The notes beneath the pieces are model-generated. The model was not told the DNA's origin. It saw only the letters and a program-made list of their open reading frames with translations, and ran no database searches. Below are positions 35,556 to 44,496 of a stretch of DNA of 64,000 nucleotides, piece after piece (positions within the stretch are counted from its first letter, which is position 1; each line of letters starts with the position of its first letter). Source of the DNA: Pseudomonas moorei (GTDB lineage: Bacteria; Pseudomonadota; Gammaproteobacteria; Pseudomonadales; Pseudomonadaceae). The translations under genes and the position numbers were made by a program. Location: assembly GCF_008801475.1 (NCBI RefSeq), contig NZ_VZPP01000001.1:496001-560000 (forward strand), written 5' to 3'.

Positions 35556-35879
35556 ATGATTCGTATCCTTTATCTGTTGGTTAAACCGGAAAGCATGAGC
35601 CACGAGCAGTTTCGAAAAGAGTGCGTGGTGCATTTCCAGATGTCCGCCGGAATGCCGGGGCTGCACAAATACGAAGTGCGACTGGTTGCCGGTAATCCTA
35701 CGGATACCCACGTGCCGTATCTGGACGTAGGCCGTATCGATGCGATCGGTGAATGCTGGTTTGCCAGTGAGGAGCAGTATCAGGTCTACATGGAATCCGA
35801 TATCCGCAAGGCCTGGTTCGAACATGGTAAGTATTTCATCGGCCAGCTTAAGCCCTTCGTCACTGAAGAGCTGGTTTGA
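35556..35879 (+). CDS. mmlI: 4-methylmuconolactone methylisomerase
   Basis: A 107-residue ferredoxin-like-fold (EthD-like) enzyme that converts 4-methylmuconolactone to 3-methylmuconolactone, rescuing a normally dead-end product of 4-methylcatechol. H26, Y39 and C67, which I recall as the residues discussed for the MT1 enzyme, are all present (VVHFQMS, LHKYEV, GECWF). Length matches exactly. Spacing to the isomerase gene is 58 bases with a weak binding site. The combination with a CatC-like gene next door makes this call nearly certain. Confidence 0.92.
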   Translation: MIRILYLLVKPESMSHEQFRKECVVHFQMSAGMPGLHKYEVRLVAGNPTDTHVPYLDVGRIDAIGECWFASEEQYQVYMESDIRKAWFEHGKYFIGQLKPFVTEELV

Positions 35880-35937
35880 GGTTTCGCGCCGCCGCTGGCA
35901 GGGGGCGCTCGTTCAACAACAATATCTGGAGTTCAAC

Positions 35938-36216
35938 ATGCTGTATTGCGTAGAAATGACCGTCAGTATTCCCCGTGACATTCCGCTGGACGAAGTGGAG
36001 CGGATCAAGGCGTCGGAGAAGGAAAGGGCCATCGACATCCAGGAGTCGGGCAAGTGGCCCCACCTGTGGCGCGTCGTGGGCGAGTACTCCAACATCAGCA
36101 TCTTTGACGTCGAAGGTAACGATGAACTGCACAGCCTGCTGTCGAGTCTGCCTCTGTTCCCTTTCATGAAGATCAAAGTCACCCCGCTGGCCAAGCACCC
36201 GTCGTCGATTTTCTGA
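35938..36216 (+). CDS. mmlJ: methylmuconolactone isomerase (CatC-like)
   Basis: A 92-residue muconolactone-isomerase family protein: MLYCVEMTVSIP, ASEKERAIDIQESGKWPHLWRVVGEYSNISIFDV and the C-terminal FPFMKIKVTPLAKHPSSI are all family-typical. It shifts the double bond of 3-methylmuconolactone to give the enol-lactone that MmlL opens. It is the only CatC-type gene in the window and is 23 kb from the sal cycloisomerase and dioxygenase genes. The start ATG at 35938 gives the normal length. Confidence 0.93.
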   Translation: MLYCVEMTVSIPRDIPLDEVERIKASEKERAIDIQESGKWPHLWRVVGEYSNISIFDVEGNDELHSLLSSLPLFPFMKIKVTPLAKHPSSIF

Positions 36217-36317
36217 TTGTCGCGGCGGCCCGCAACGGGCCGCCATTTTCCATTTGAGCCCTGTCTGCCTTGGGTCCTGTACCACAGGGCCCGGCTCGCT
36301 ATTGCCAGGGTTTTGCC

Positions 36318-37586
36318 ATGCCTCTCGAATTACAAGCCAATGCACCGGACCTCTCCAGCCTGATCCGACCCGGGGACACCGTGTTATGGGGACAGGCGAA
36401 CGCCGAGCCGCTGACCCTGACCCGTGCGCTCATGGCACAGCGTCATGATTTCAAGCGCATCCGGGTGCTGCTGGGCATTGCCAACAGTGACACCTGCCGG
36501 CCCGAGCATGCCGATGCCGTGGACTTTCTCGCCTATTGCGGTGCCGGCGCAAATCGTGCGCTGGCTGACGCCGGTGTGCTGGACATTCTTGCTTGCCACT
36601 ACTCTGAAATGGCGTCGCAGTTGAGTTCTGGGCAATTGCGCGTCGATGTTCTGATGCTGCAGCTTTCGCCGGCGGATGCCAACGGCCGGCACAGCCTCAG
36701 TCTGGCCAGCGAATACTTGCTCTGTGCGCTGGAACAGGCGGCCGTGGTGATCGGGGAGGTCAATCAACAGGCTCCCTGGACCTATGGTGAGCGTACCCTG
36801 GGTCTGGATGAACTGGACGCTGTGGTCTACACCGACCGTGCGCCCCTGGCGAGCGAAAGCGCGAGCATTCGCGAGGTAGACATGAAAATCGCCAGGAACA
36901 TCGCCGACTTGGTCGAAGACGGATCGACCCTGCAGACGGGCATCGGTGCCATACCGGATGCAGTGCTCAGCGCCTTAAATGACCACCACAATCTGGGTGT
37001 GCATTCGGGCAGCATCGGCGACGGCGTCATGCGGCTCATGCAAAGCGGCGTGGTCAATAATTCACGCAAGAGCAGGGACGCCTGGCTCAGCGTGGGCGGC
37101 GTGCTGATTGGCAGCCAGGCATTGGCGCAGTTCGCCCATCGCAACCGGTCAGTGCATATGCGTTCCAGCGCCTATACCCACGACGCTCAGGTGCTGGCCA
37201 GTCTGGATCGTCTGGTGGCGATCAACTCCGCGGTGGAGGTCGATCTCACCGGGCAAGTGAACTCTGAGGTCGCGGCAGGCAGTTACCTGGGCGCGGTAGG
37301 GGGATCACTGGACTTCATCCGCGGCGCCCATCGTTCACGGGGCGGTCTGCCGATCATCGCACTGCCGTCCAGCGCACGGAGCAACAGTCGAATCGTTGCC
37401 CGCCTCAATGGTCCAACGACCATTCCCCGCAGTGATGCCGGGCTCATCGTCACCGAGTTTGGCGTCGCCGACCTGCGTGGACTGACCATGAAGCAAAGGG
37501 TCGACAAAATGCTCAGCATCGCCGCCCCGCAGCACCGAGCCGATCTGGAGGCGGCGTGGGCGCGGGGAGGGCTCGCAGGATCCTGA
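36318..37586 (+). CDS. mmlK: acetyl-CoA hydrolase/transferase family CoA transferase
   Basis: A 422-residue family I-like CoA transferase of the acetyl-CoA hydrolase/4-hydroxybutyrate CoA-transferase group. The catalytic glutamate is E317 in TGQVNSEVAAGSYLGAVGG; GIGAIPDAVLSAL and RLNGPTTIPRSDAGLIVTEFGVADLRG follow the family. Deletion of the MT1 gene was reported to cause methylsuccinate accumulation, as I recall, so it should activate methylsuccinate to its CoA ester. Last gene of the operon; it ends 30 bases from a convergent LysR gene. Confidence 0.9.
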   Translation: MPLELQANAPDLSSLIRPGDTVLWGQANAEPLTLTRALMAQRHDFKRIRVLLGIANSDTCRPEHADAVDFLAYCGAGANRALADAGVLDILACHYSEMASQLSSGQLRVDVLMLQLSPADANGRHSLSLASEYLLCALEQAAVVIGEVNQQAPWTYGERTLGLDELDAVVYTDRAPLASESASIREVDMKIARNIADLVEDGSTLQTGIGAIPDAVLSALNDHHNLGVHSGSIGDGVMRLMQSGVVNNSRKSRDAWLSVGGVLIGSQALAQFAHRNRSVHMRSSAYTHDAQVLASLDRLVAINSAVEVDLTGQVNSEVAAGSYLGAVGGSLDFIRGAHRSRGGLPIIALPSSARSNSRIVARLNGPTTIPRSDAGLIVTEFGVADLRGLTMKQRVDKMLSIAAPQHRADLEAAWARGGLAGS

Positions 37587-37616
37587 CGGTACCGACAGTC
37601 CCGAGCGAGGGCGGAG

Positions 37617-38579
37617 TCAGTCGTCGAAAACCACTTCCTTTCCTGGCAGATCGTGGGGCAGCGCGGCGCTGACACCCGGTTGGTCGTTCTCGAACAAGGT
37701 ACGCACGGTCTGGCGAATCCATTGGTGACGCGGGTCGTTCTGAAACCGCGCATGCCAGTACTGCTTGATGTCGTAAACCGGAAAGCCGTCGGGCAATTCG
37801 ACGCTGCGAACATTGGCGTATTTCGCGTAAAGGCTGGCGACGGTCCGGGGCAGCACGACCACTAGGTTCGACCGCTCGATAATTGAAGCCGTACTCATGT
37901 AGTGACCCATCTGCAAAACGATATTTCGCTTAACACCGGCCTTAGCCAGGTAGCTCTCATACATCTCCTGATTACGCCCGCCATCGCGCACTTGTACATG
38001 TTCCAGGGTGCAGAATTCATCCAGGGTCAATTGTTCGTGCCGGATCTTGTGCCCCCCTCGGATCAGGCAGACCAGGTCATGGGAGAACAATCTTTGCTGA
38101 TAGATGTTCGCCGCGCCGAGGTCAGGAAAGTAACCCATGACCAGGTCGACCTTGCCTTCGCGCAGATGCTCGTCCACGTCCTTGGCGGCCAGACTCAGGC
38201 TGCAAATCTGCGCAAGCGGCGCGACGCTGCGAAGGTGCCCGAGCAGCATCGGTAGAAAGGCGATTTCGCCAATCTCGCTCAAACAGAACATGAAGGGGGC
38301 GGTGCTGGTGGATGGGTCGAACACCGGATTGCTGAGGATGTCGCGGTCGATGATGTCGATCACCTCCCGCGTGCGATCAATGATGCTTTGGGCTCGTGGC
38401 GTTGCGGCCATTGTCTGACCCGAACGTACGAACAGCGCGTCTCCCAGTGACCGCCGCAAACGGGCCAGTGCCGCGCTGGCGGCTGGTTGACTCATGCCTA
38501 GACGTTGTGCCGCGGCGGTCACGTTGCCGGCTTCATGGACGGCCAGAAGCACTCTGAGAAGATTCAGATCGGTTTTCAT
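37617..38579 (-). CDS. LysR-family regulator (NodD/LinR type), probable dhb regulator
   Basis: A 320-residue LysR protein of the NodD/LinR type: it begins MKTDLNLLRVLLAVHEAGNVTAAAQRLGMSQPAASAALARLR and has FVRSGQTMAATPRAQ, then an effector domain with FLPMLLGHLR and VDLVMGYFPDL. ATG 38579 is chosen over one four codons upstream. It diverges from the extradiol dioxygenase gene with a 105-base AT-rich gap holding a long dyad, the classical LysR arrangement, so it is the best candidate activator of the 2,3-dihydroxybenzoate operon. Confidence 0.88.
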   Translation of the reverse strand: MKTDLNLLRVLLAVHEAGNVTAAAQRLGMSQPAASAALARLRRSLGDALFVRSGQTMAATPRAQSIIDRTREVIDIIDRDILSNPVFDPSTSTAPFMFCLSEIGEIAFLPMLLGHLRSVAPLAQICSLSLAAKDVDEHLREGKVDLVMGYFPDLGAANIYQQRLFSHDLVCLIRGGHKIRHEQLTLDEFCTLEHVQVRDGGRNQEMYESYLAKAGVKRNIVLQMGHYMSTASIIERSNLVVVLPRTVASLYAKYANVRSVELPDGFPVYDIKQYWHARFQNDPRHQWIRQTVRTLFENDQPGVSAALPHDLPGKEVVFDD

Positions 38580-38594
38580 GGGTATAACCAAAAC

Positions 38595-38631
38595 AAATAA
38601 AATGAATAAAGATAATTTGCTATTTTTATTT
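38595..38631. promoter_or_regulatory. AT-rich dyad, probable operator/promoter of the dhb operon
   Basis: AAATAAAAT (38595-38603) and ATTTTTATTT (38622-38631) face each other across 18 bases, midway between the LysR start at 38579 and the dioxygenase start at 38685. The composition differs sharply from the GC-rich genes on both sides. Interpreted as a LysR binding site overlapping the promoters. Confidence 0.5.
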
Positions 38632-38684
38632 TTGCCGCGACGCGAGGATTAAGTCCACATAAAAATAACGTTCGAGGCCGCTTC

Positions 38685-39548
38685 ATGATCAATCTTCACG
38701 ACATCCGCTATGTCCGTCTGGGGACGCCGGATCTGGAACAAACCCGCCTCTATGCCACCCAGATTCTGGGTCTGGAAGTGGCCCGGGTTGCCAATGGCGC
38801 CATCTATTTCCGATCCGATGATCGCGACCACACTTTGTGTTACTACGAAGGTGACCCGCAGGAGGCCACCGCGGCTTTCGAAGTGAGCACGCCCGAGGAG
38901 ATGGACCATGCCGCGCAGGTGCTCGAAGATAATGGCTTTGCTGTTCGTCATGGCACTCGCGAAGACATCGAGTTGCGTGCGGTCAATGACCTGATCCAGT
39001 TCCGCGACCCGAGTGGCAACCGCATCGAATTGGTGCTCGGCCCTCATGCCAGTGGCGTGCGGCATTTCCCCTCGCGGGATGCCGGCAATACCGGTTTCAA
39101 CCACATCGGCCTGCGTACCACCAACGCAAAACGCGACGAAGCGTTCTGGACACGCCTGTGCAACGCCAGGGTCAGTGACCGCATCGGCGAGGCGGCGCTG
39201 CTGCGCATCGATGAGGTGCATCACAAGATTGCGCTGTTTCCGTCCTCGCATGCGGGCGTGCAGCACATCAACCATCAGGTCGAAACCGTCGATGACATCA
39301 TGCGCGCCTGGTACTTCCTTCGCGAGCGTGGCATTCGGATTCTCTTCGGCCCCGGTCGCCATCCGACTTCGGGCGCCTACTTCCTGTATTTCGAAGGGCC
39401 CGATGGCATGACATATGAGTACTCCTCGGGGGTCAGGCACATCAGCGCCGAGGAGGAAGCCGGTTACCGGCCACGGCAGTTCCCGGCGGTCCCTACGTCG
39501 TATTGCTGCTGGGGGTCGAAACCCGATATTGCGGAATTCCGTTCGTGA
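38685..39548 (+). CDS. dhbA: extradiol ring-cleavage dioxygenase, 2,3-dihydroxybenzoate 3,4-dioxygenase type
   Basis: A 287-residue two-domain vicinal-oxygen-chelate dioxygenase. Only the C-terminal domain binds iron: H140 (GFNHIGL), H194 (VQHINHQVE) and E245 (GMTYEYSSG). It belongs to the 2,3-dihydroxy-p-cumate dioxygenase (CmtC) branch rather than to catechol 2,3-dioxygenases. Together with a CmtD-like decarboxylase gene and a dehydrogenase-route lower pathway, this points to 3,4-cleavage of 2,3-dihydroxybenzoate giving 2-hydroxy-3-carboxymuconic semialdehyde. Its stop overlaps the next start (GTGA). Confidence 0.88.
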   Translation: MINLHDIRYVRLGTPDLEQTRLYATQILGLEVARVANGAIYFRSDDRDHTLCYYEGDPQEATAAFEVSTPEEMDHAAQVLEDNGFAVRHGTREDIELRAVNDLIQFRDPSGNRIELVLGPHASGVRHFPSRDAGNTGFNHIGLRTTNAKRDEAFWTRLCNARVSDRIGEAALLRIDEVHHKIALFPSSHAGVQHINHQVETVDDIMRAWYFLRERGIRILFGPGRHPTSGAYFLYFEGPDGMTYEYSSGVRHISAEEEAGYRPRQFPAVPTSYCCWGSKPDIAEFRS

Positions 39549-40255
39549 GTGGCGTGACCGCCACGGCCGCCCAGCAACGAGAAGTGCGGCTAGCGGCACG
39601 GGCATTGGCTCGGGCGGGCCTGGTGCATGCCTATGGTCATTGCAGCCTGCGCCTGGACGCGCATCACTTCCTGGTGTGCGCAGCCAAACCGATGGGGCTG
39701 ATCGGCCCGGGAGAACCCGGTGTGGTGGTCCCCGTCGAGGGCCCGTTGCCGGAAGGCGTGCTGGGTGAGGTGCGAATCCATCAGCAGATCTATCAGCGTC
39801 GTGCCGATGTCGGTGCAGTGATTCGCAGCATGCCCGATCAGGTCATGACGTTGTCCTGCGCCGGTATTACGCCAAAGTCACGGCATGGCGCTGGCGCCTA
39901 TTTTCACTCGTCCATACCTCTATGGGATGACCCGCAACTGTTGCGCGATGACGTTCAGGCGGCGGCGCTGGCCGAGCAACTGGCGGACGGTCCGGCATTG
40001 GTGATGCGCGGCAACGGCGCCGTTGTGGCCGGTGCCTCGCTGGTCGAGGCGCTGACGCTCAACTGGTACTTGGAGGATGCCGCTCATATCGAGTTGCAGC
40101 TGCATGCCGCGGGGCTGGCTGACCGGGTGCCGCCACTTGACGATGAGCAAACACGACAACGAGCGACTTACTCCGGTCGGATCTTCGAACGTATGTGGGA
40201 TTACCTCACTGCCGGTGACATCGAGGCGGTCGAGCTCACACAGCAAGGAAACTGA
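39545..40255 (+). CDS. dhbB: class II aldolase/adducin-family decarboxylase (CmtD-like)
   Basis: A 236-residue class II aldolase-fold protein: GLVHAYGHCSLRL near the N-terminus, AVIRSMPDQVMTLS, and GPALVMRGNGAVVAGASLVEAL with the family metal-site region. CmtD-type members decarboxylate the carboxylated ring-cleavage product, here giving 2-hydroxymuconic semialdehyde. The start is the GTG at 39545, whose GTGA overlaps the dioxygenase stop (tight coupling). The gene ends two bases before the dehydrogenase start. Confidence 0.86.
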   Translation: MSGVTATAAQQREVRLAARALARAGLVHAYGHCSLRLDAHHFLVCAAKPMGLIGPGEPGVVVPVEGPLPEGVLGEVRIHQQIYQRRADVGAVIRSMPDQVMTLSCAGITPKSRHGAGAYFHSSIPLWDDPQLLRDDVQAAALAEQLADGPALVMRGNGAVVAGASLVEALTLNWYLEDAAHIELQLHAAGLADRVPPLDDEQTRQRATYSGRIFERMWDYLTAGDIEAVELTQQGN

Positions 40256-40257
40256 AC

Positions 40258-41727
40258 ATGGCCACACTGCCTCTTAATGAGTTCCGCAATTTCATTGATA
40301 ACCAATGGTGCGAGGGCGTTCGCACGTTCGATAACCGCAACCCCGTGGACAATAGCCTGATCGGCAAGGTCCACGAAGCCGGCCAGGCACAAGTGGACGC
40401 GGCGGTCCAGGCAGCCCGGGGCGCCTTGCAGGGCCCCTGGGGCAGTATGACCGCTGCGCAACGCATCGCTATTTTGCACAAGGTCGCCGAAGGTATTGAA
40501 AGTCGTTTCCAGGAATTCGTCGCCGCGGAAATCGCCGATACCGGTAAGCCTTACGATCTGGCCAGTCACCTGGACATTCCCCGTGGCGCGGCGAATTTCA
40601 GGGTGTTTGCAGACCTGCTGAAAAATGTCCCGAACGAATGTTTCACCATGGACACCCCCGATGGTGGCAAGGCGGTCAATTACGCCGTACGTGCACCGCG
40701 CGGCGTCATCGGGGTGATCTGTCCGTGGAATCTGCCGCTGTTGTTGATGACCTGGAAAGTCGGCCCCGCGCTGGCCTGCGGCAATACCGTCGTGGTCAAA
40801 CCGTCCGAAGAGACGCCGGCGACCGCCACTTTGTTGGGTGAAGTCATGCTCGAGGCGGGGGTCCCGGCGGGTGTCTACAACGTCGTGCACGGCTTTGGTG
40901 AAAACTCGGCCGGTGCGTTTCTGACCGCTCACCCGGACGTCAACGGCATCACCTTCACCGGTGAAACCGGCACCGGCGAAGTGATCATGAGGGCAGCGGC
41001 CAAGGGCCTGCGTCCGGTGTCCCTGGAGCTGGGCGGCAAGAATGCGGCCGTGGTATTTGCCGATGCCGATCTGGAAAAAGCCGCCGCGGGCGTCGCTCGT
41101 TCGGCCTTTGAGAACAGCGGCCAGGTCTGTTTGGGCACCGAGCGCGTGTATGTCCAGCGTCCAGTGTTCGAACGTTTTGTCGCAGCGCTCAAGACAAAAG
41201 CTGAATCCCTGCGCGTGGGCATCCCCTACGAACGGGGGGTGAACATGGGCCCGCTCATTTCTCTGGGCCACCGTGAAAAAGTGCTGGGTTACTACCGTCA
41301 GGCCGTCGCCGATGGCGCTACCGTGGTCACCGGCGGAGGAGTTCCTGAGTTCAATTCCGAGTTGGCAGAAGGTGCCTGGGTACAGCCCACCATCTGGACC
41401 GACTTGCCGGAAAACTCAGCGGTGATCCGTGAGGAGATTTTCGGCCCGTGTTGTCACATCGCCCCCTTCGACGAAGAAGACGAGGTGGTGCGTCTCGTCA
41501 ATGACACGCCGTACGGCCTGGCGGCCAGCGTCTGGACCTCCAACCTGCAAGTGGCCCACCGCATGGGCTCGGTTCTCAACGTCGGTGTCTGCTGGATCAA
41601 TTCGTGGTTCCTGCGCGATCTGCGCACCGCTTTTGGCGGTGCGAAGCAGTCGGGTATCGGCCGAGAGGGCGGAGTGCATTCCCTGGAGTTCTACACCGAA
41701 TTACGCAACGTTTGCGTGCGCCTGTGA
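40258..41727 (+). CDS. xylG: 2-hydroxymuconic semialdehyde dehydrogenase
   Basis: A 489-residue NAD-dependent aldehyde dehydrogenase of the XylG/DmpC group: ICPWNLPLLLMTWK, FTGETGTGEV, LELGGKNAAVVF, the catalytic Cys in NSGQVCLGTERV and the signature C-terminus HSLEFYTELRNVCVRL. It oxidises 2-hydroxymuconic semialdehyde to 2-hydroxymuconate (4-oxalocrotonate enol), entering the dehydrogenase branch of meta-cleavage. AAGGA precedes the ATG. In the MT1 naming it is probably dhbC. Confidence 0.95.
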   Translation: MATLPLNEFRNFIDNQWCEGVRTFDNRNPVDNSLIGKVHEAGQAQVDAAVQAARGALQGPWGSMTAAQRIAILHKVAEGIESRFQEFVAAEIADTGKPYDLASHLDIPRGAANFRVFADLLKNVPNECFTMDTPDGGKAVNYAVRAPRGVIGVICPWNLPLLLMTWKVGPALACGNTVVVKPSEETPATATLLGEVMLEAGVPAGVYNVVHGFGENSAGAFLTAHPDVNGITFTGETGTGEVIMRAAAKGLRPVSLELGGKNAAVVFADADLEKAAAGVARSAFENSGQVCLGTERVYVQRPVFERFVAALKTKAESLRVGIPYERGVNMGPLISLGHREKVLGYYRQAVADGATVVTGGGVPEFNSELAEGAWVQPTIWTDLPENSAVIREEIFGPCCHIAPFDEEDEVVRLVNDTPYGLAASVWTSNLQVAHRMGSVLNVGVCWINSWFLRDLRTAFGGAKQSGIGREGGVHSLEFYTELRNVCVRL

Positions 41728-41735
41728 GGTCTTTC

Positions 41736-42518
41736 ATGAATACCCAGACACTGCATGCCTTGGGCAGCGAGTTGCACAATGCACTGACCAGCCGTGAGGC
41801 GATCGATCCCCTGAGTGAACGGTATCCGCAGCTGACGATTGAAGACGCCTACCAGATCCAGCTGGGCATGATCCAGGCGCGACTGGATGCCGGTCAGACC
41901 ATCATCGGCAAGAAGATTGGGGCCACCAGTAAGGTCGTGATGGACATGCTGGGTGTGGATCAACCGGACTTCGGCCACCTGCTCAGCGGGATGTTGTACA
42001 GCGACGGTGCGGCGATCGAATGCGCCGGACTGATCGCCCCCAAGGCTGAAGGGGAAATCGCATTCGTGCTCAAACACGATTTGACCGGCCCCGGTGTCAC
42101 GGTGGCGGATGTCATTCGGGCCACGGACTTTGTCATGCCTTGTTTCGAGATTGTCGATTCGCGCATTCGAGACTGGAAAATCCGCATTCAGGACACCGTC
42201 GCCGATAACGCTTCGGCCGGTGCATTCGTGCTGGGCAGCGAGTGCGTCGATCCACGGGATGTCGACCTGGCCTGTGTCGGCATGACACTGGAAAAAAATG
42301 GCGAACTGATTGCGACGGGCGCTGGCGCTGCGGCACTGGGTCACCCAGCCAATGCCGTCGCGTGGCTGGCCAATACGCTGGGGCGCTTGGGTATCGGCCT
42401 GAAGAAAGGCGAGGTGATCCTGTCCGGCTCACTGGCCGCCATGGTGCCGGTCAAGGCCGGTGATCAATTGCGCATAAGCCTGGGCGGTATCGGCTCTGCG
42501 TCCGTTCGTTTTGTTTGA
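41736..42518 (+). CDS. dmpE: 2-hydroxypenta-2,4-dienoate (2-oxopent-4-enoate) hydratase
   Basis: A 260-residue hydratase of the MhpD/DmpE family: GKKIGATSKVVMDMLGVDQPDFG, the acidic metal site around KAEGEIAFVLK (E-x-E pattern), CFEIVDSRI and DNASAGAFVLG. It adds water to 2-hydroxypenta-2,4-dienoate to give 4-hydroxy-2-oxovalerate. It is homologous to the next gene, the decarboxylase, and such pairs form a complex in characterised pathways. Eight bases after the dehydrogenase gene. Confidence 0.94.
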   Translation: MNTQTLHALGSELHNALTSREAIDPLSERYPQLTIEDAYQIQLGMIQARLDAGQTIIGKKIGATSKVVMDMLGVDQPDFGHLLSGMLYSDGAAIECAGLIAPKAEGEIAFVLKHDLTGPGVTVADVIRATDFVMPCFEIVDSRIRDWKIRIQDTVADNASAGAFVLGSECVDPRDVDLACVGMTLEKNGELIATGAGAAALGHPANAVAWLANTLGRLGIGLKKGEVILSGSLAAMVPVKAGDQLRISLGGIGSASVRFV

Positions 42519-42527
42519 GGGGATCCC

Positions 42528-43328
42528 ATGAAACTGACACACGAGACGGTCATCGAGCTGGCCCTGCATCTGGAAAGAGCTGAGTTGACAGGTGTGGCCG
42601 TGACCAAAATAACTGACAAATTCCCTGATATGGACTGGGAGGACGCGTATGCCATTCAAGACACGATTCGCCGCCACAAAGAGCAGCGAGGTGTGCGCAT
42701 CGTCGGGCTAAAGATGGGGTTGACCTCGTTCGCAAAAATGAAACAGATGGGCGTCAGTGAACCGGTCTACGGCTTTCTGACGGACTACGGTTCGTGCATG
42801 GATGGCTCGGCTATCGATGTCGATCATTTGATCCACCCCAAGATCGAGGCGGAAATTGCCTTTGTCCTCAAGCACCCATTGAAGGGCCCAGGCTGTCATG
42901 TGGGCGATGTGCTGGCCGCCACCGACTTCATTATTCCCGCCGTGGAAGTGATCGACTCGCGGTACGAAAACTTTCGCTTCGACCTCAAGAGTGTGATCGC
43001 CGATAACACCTCGGCGGCGCGCTTTGTTGTGGGCGGCAACGCCCTCGACCCCAAAGGGATCGACCTCAAATGCCTCGGCGTGGTGCTGGAAAAAAACGGC
43101 GAGGTGGTGGCAACCGCCGCAGGCGCGGCGGTGCTGGGGCATCCGGCGCAAAGCGTGGCCATGTTGGCCAACATGCTGGGCGCGCGGGGCCGTGAGCTGC
43201 CCGCGGGCACTTTCATCATGACTGGAGGCATGACCGAAGCGATCGCCGTTCAGGCGGGCGATCAGATCAATGTGCGGTATCAACATCTGGGCAGCGTTTC
43301 GATGCGCTTTCAGTCCAGCCTTCTGTGA
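42528..43328 (+). CDS. dmpH: 2-oxo-3-hexenedioate (4-oxalocrotonate) decarboxylase
   Basis: A 266-residue member of the same fold as the preceding hydratase: GLKMGLTSFAKMKQMGVSEPVYG, the metal-site segment KIEAEIAFVLK, IPAVEVIDSRYENFRFDL and NTSAARFVVGG. It decarboxylates 2-oxo-3-hexenedioate to 2-hydroxypenta-2,4-dienoate. The SRYENF segment separates the decarboxylases from the hydratases. GAGGGGATCCC precedes the ATG. Confidence 0.93.
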   Translation: MKLTHETVIELALHLERAELTGVAVTKITDKFPDMDWEDAYAIQDTIRRHKEQRGVRIVGLKMGLTSFAKMKQMGVSEPVYGFLTDYGSCMDGSAIDVDHLIHPKIEAEIAFVLKHPLKGPGCHVGDVLAATDFIIPAVEVIDSRYENFRFDLKSVIADNTSAARFVVGGNALDPKGIDLKCLGVVLEKNGEVVATAAGAAVLGHPAQSVAMLANMLGARGRELPAGTFIMTGGMTEAIAVQAGDQINVRYQHLGSVSMRFQSSLL

Positions 43329-43338
43329 GAACAGTCCC

Positions 43339-43530
43339 ATGCCAATCATGCAGGTATTTCTGGTCGAAGGCCGCAGCGAGGAACAGAAGGCTCGATTGAT
43401 AGCCGCACTGACCGACGCGGCCGTGAGCTCGCTGCAGGCGCCCATCGAATCGGTGCGCGTCATCATCAACGAAATGCCGAAGACAGATTTCGGTATTGCT
43501 GGCAAAACCGCCAAGGCGCTCGGGCGTTAG
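43339..43530 (+). CDS. xylH: 4-oxalocrotonate tautomerase
   Basis: A 63-residue tautomerase. After removal of Met the chain starts with Pro1, the catalytic base; Arg11 (EGRSEEQK) and Arg39 ([11 protein letters not shown]) are also present as in the Pseudomonas 4-OT enzymes. It ketonises 2-hydroxymuconate for the decarboxylase. The frame is open further upstream, but ATG 43339 gives the exact family length. Sits ten bases after the decarboxylase gene. Confidence 0.95.
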   Translation: MPIMQVFLVEGRSEEQKARLIAALTDAAVSSLQAPIESVRVIINEMPKTDFGIAGKTAKALGR

Positions 43531-43546
43531 GTGCGAGGAAACCGTT

Positions 43547-44485
43547 ATGAATACAAACAAGAAGAAAGTCGCGATTTTGGGTTCGGGCAATATCGGCACG
43601 GACTTGATGATCAAGATACTGCGCCAGAGTCAGCACTTGCAGATTTCGGTGCTAGTGGGCATCGATGCAGCTTCGGACGGCCTGGCGCGAGCCAGAAAAA
43701 TGGGGGTGGCGGTGTCCCACGAAGGCGTCGAAGGCTTGATCGGCATGCCTGAGTTCGCCGACATCGAATTTGTCTTCGATGCCACCTCTGCCAGTGCCCA
43801 TCTGGACAATGAAACCTTGCTGCGTCGACATAAACCCGACATCCGGATCATCGATCTGACACCGGCGGCGATCGGTCCGCTCTGCGTTCCGGTGGTGAAT
43901 CTGGAACAGAACCTCAGCGCCACCAACGTCAATATGGTGACCTGCGGCGGCCAGGCGACCATTCCCATGGTGGCAGCCGTGTCTAGGGTAGCCGAGGTTC
44001 ATTACGCGGAAATCGTGGCCTCGATCAGCAGCAAATCGGCTGGGCCCGGTACCCGTGCCAATATCGATGAGTTCACCGAAACCACCTCCAGGGCCATCGA
44101 AAAAGTCGGTGGCGCAGCCAAGGGCAAGGCCATCATTGTGCTCAATCCGGCCGAGCCGCCGTTGATCATGCGCGACACCGTCTACGTGTTGTCCGCGATG
44201 GCCAATGAGGACGAGGTCAGGAGATCCGTGGAGGAGATGGTCCGTGCCGTCAACGACTATGTTCCGGGTTATCGGCTCAAGCAGCGTGTGCAGTTCGAGC
44301 AGATTCCAGTCGACGCACCCGTGAACATCCCTGGGCATGGACGTTTCAGCGGGCTGAAAACGTCGATCTTTCTCGAAGTCGAGGGTGCCGCACATTACCT
44401 GCCGGCCTATGCGGGCAACCTCGACATCATGACTTGCGCCGCTTTGGCCACCGCAGAGCGCATCGCGCGTTCGATGGTTAACTAA
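43547..44485 (+). CDS. dmpF: acetaldehyde dehydrogenase (acylating)
   Basis: A 312-residue CoA-acylating acetaldehyde dehydrogenase (MhpF/DmpF): Rossmann motif [10 protein letters not shown], catalytic C133 in [11 protein letters not shown] and [22 protein letters not shown]. It converts acetaldehyde, channelled from the aldolase encoded next, to acetyl-CoA with NAD. ATG 43547 is preceded by GAGGAAACC. Eleven bases separate it from the aldolase gene. Confidence 0.97.
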   Translation: MNTNKKKVAILGSGNIGTDLMIKILRQSQHLQISVLVGIDAASDGLARARKMGVAVSHEGVEGLIGMPEFADIEFVFDATSASAHLDNETLLRRHKPDIRIIDLTPAAIGPLCVPVVNLEQNLSATNVNMVTCGGQATIPMVAAVSRVAEVHYAEIVASISSKSAGPGTRANIDEFTETTSRAIEKVGGAAKGKAIIVLNPAEPPLIMRDTVYVLSAMANEDEVRRSVEEMVRAVNDYVPGYRLKQRVQFEQIPVDAPVNIPGHGRFSGLKTSIFLEVEGAAHYLPAYAGNLDIMTCAALATAERIARSMVN

Positions 44486-44496
44486 AGGAACACACC

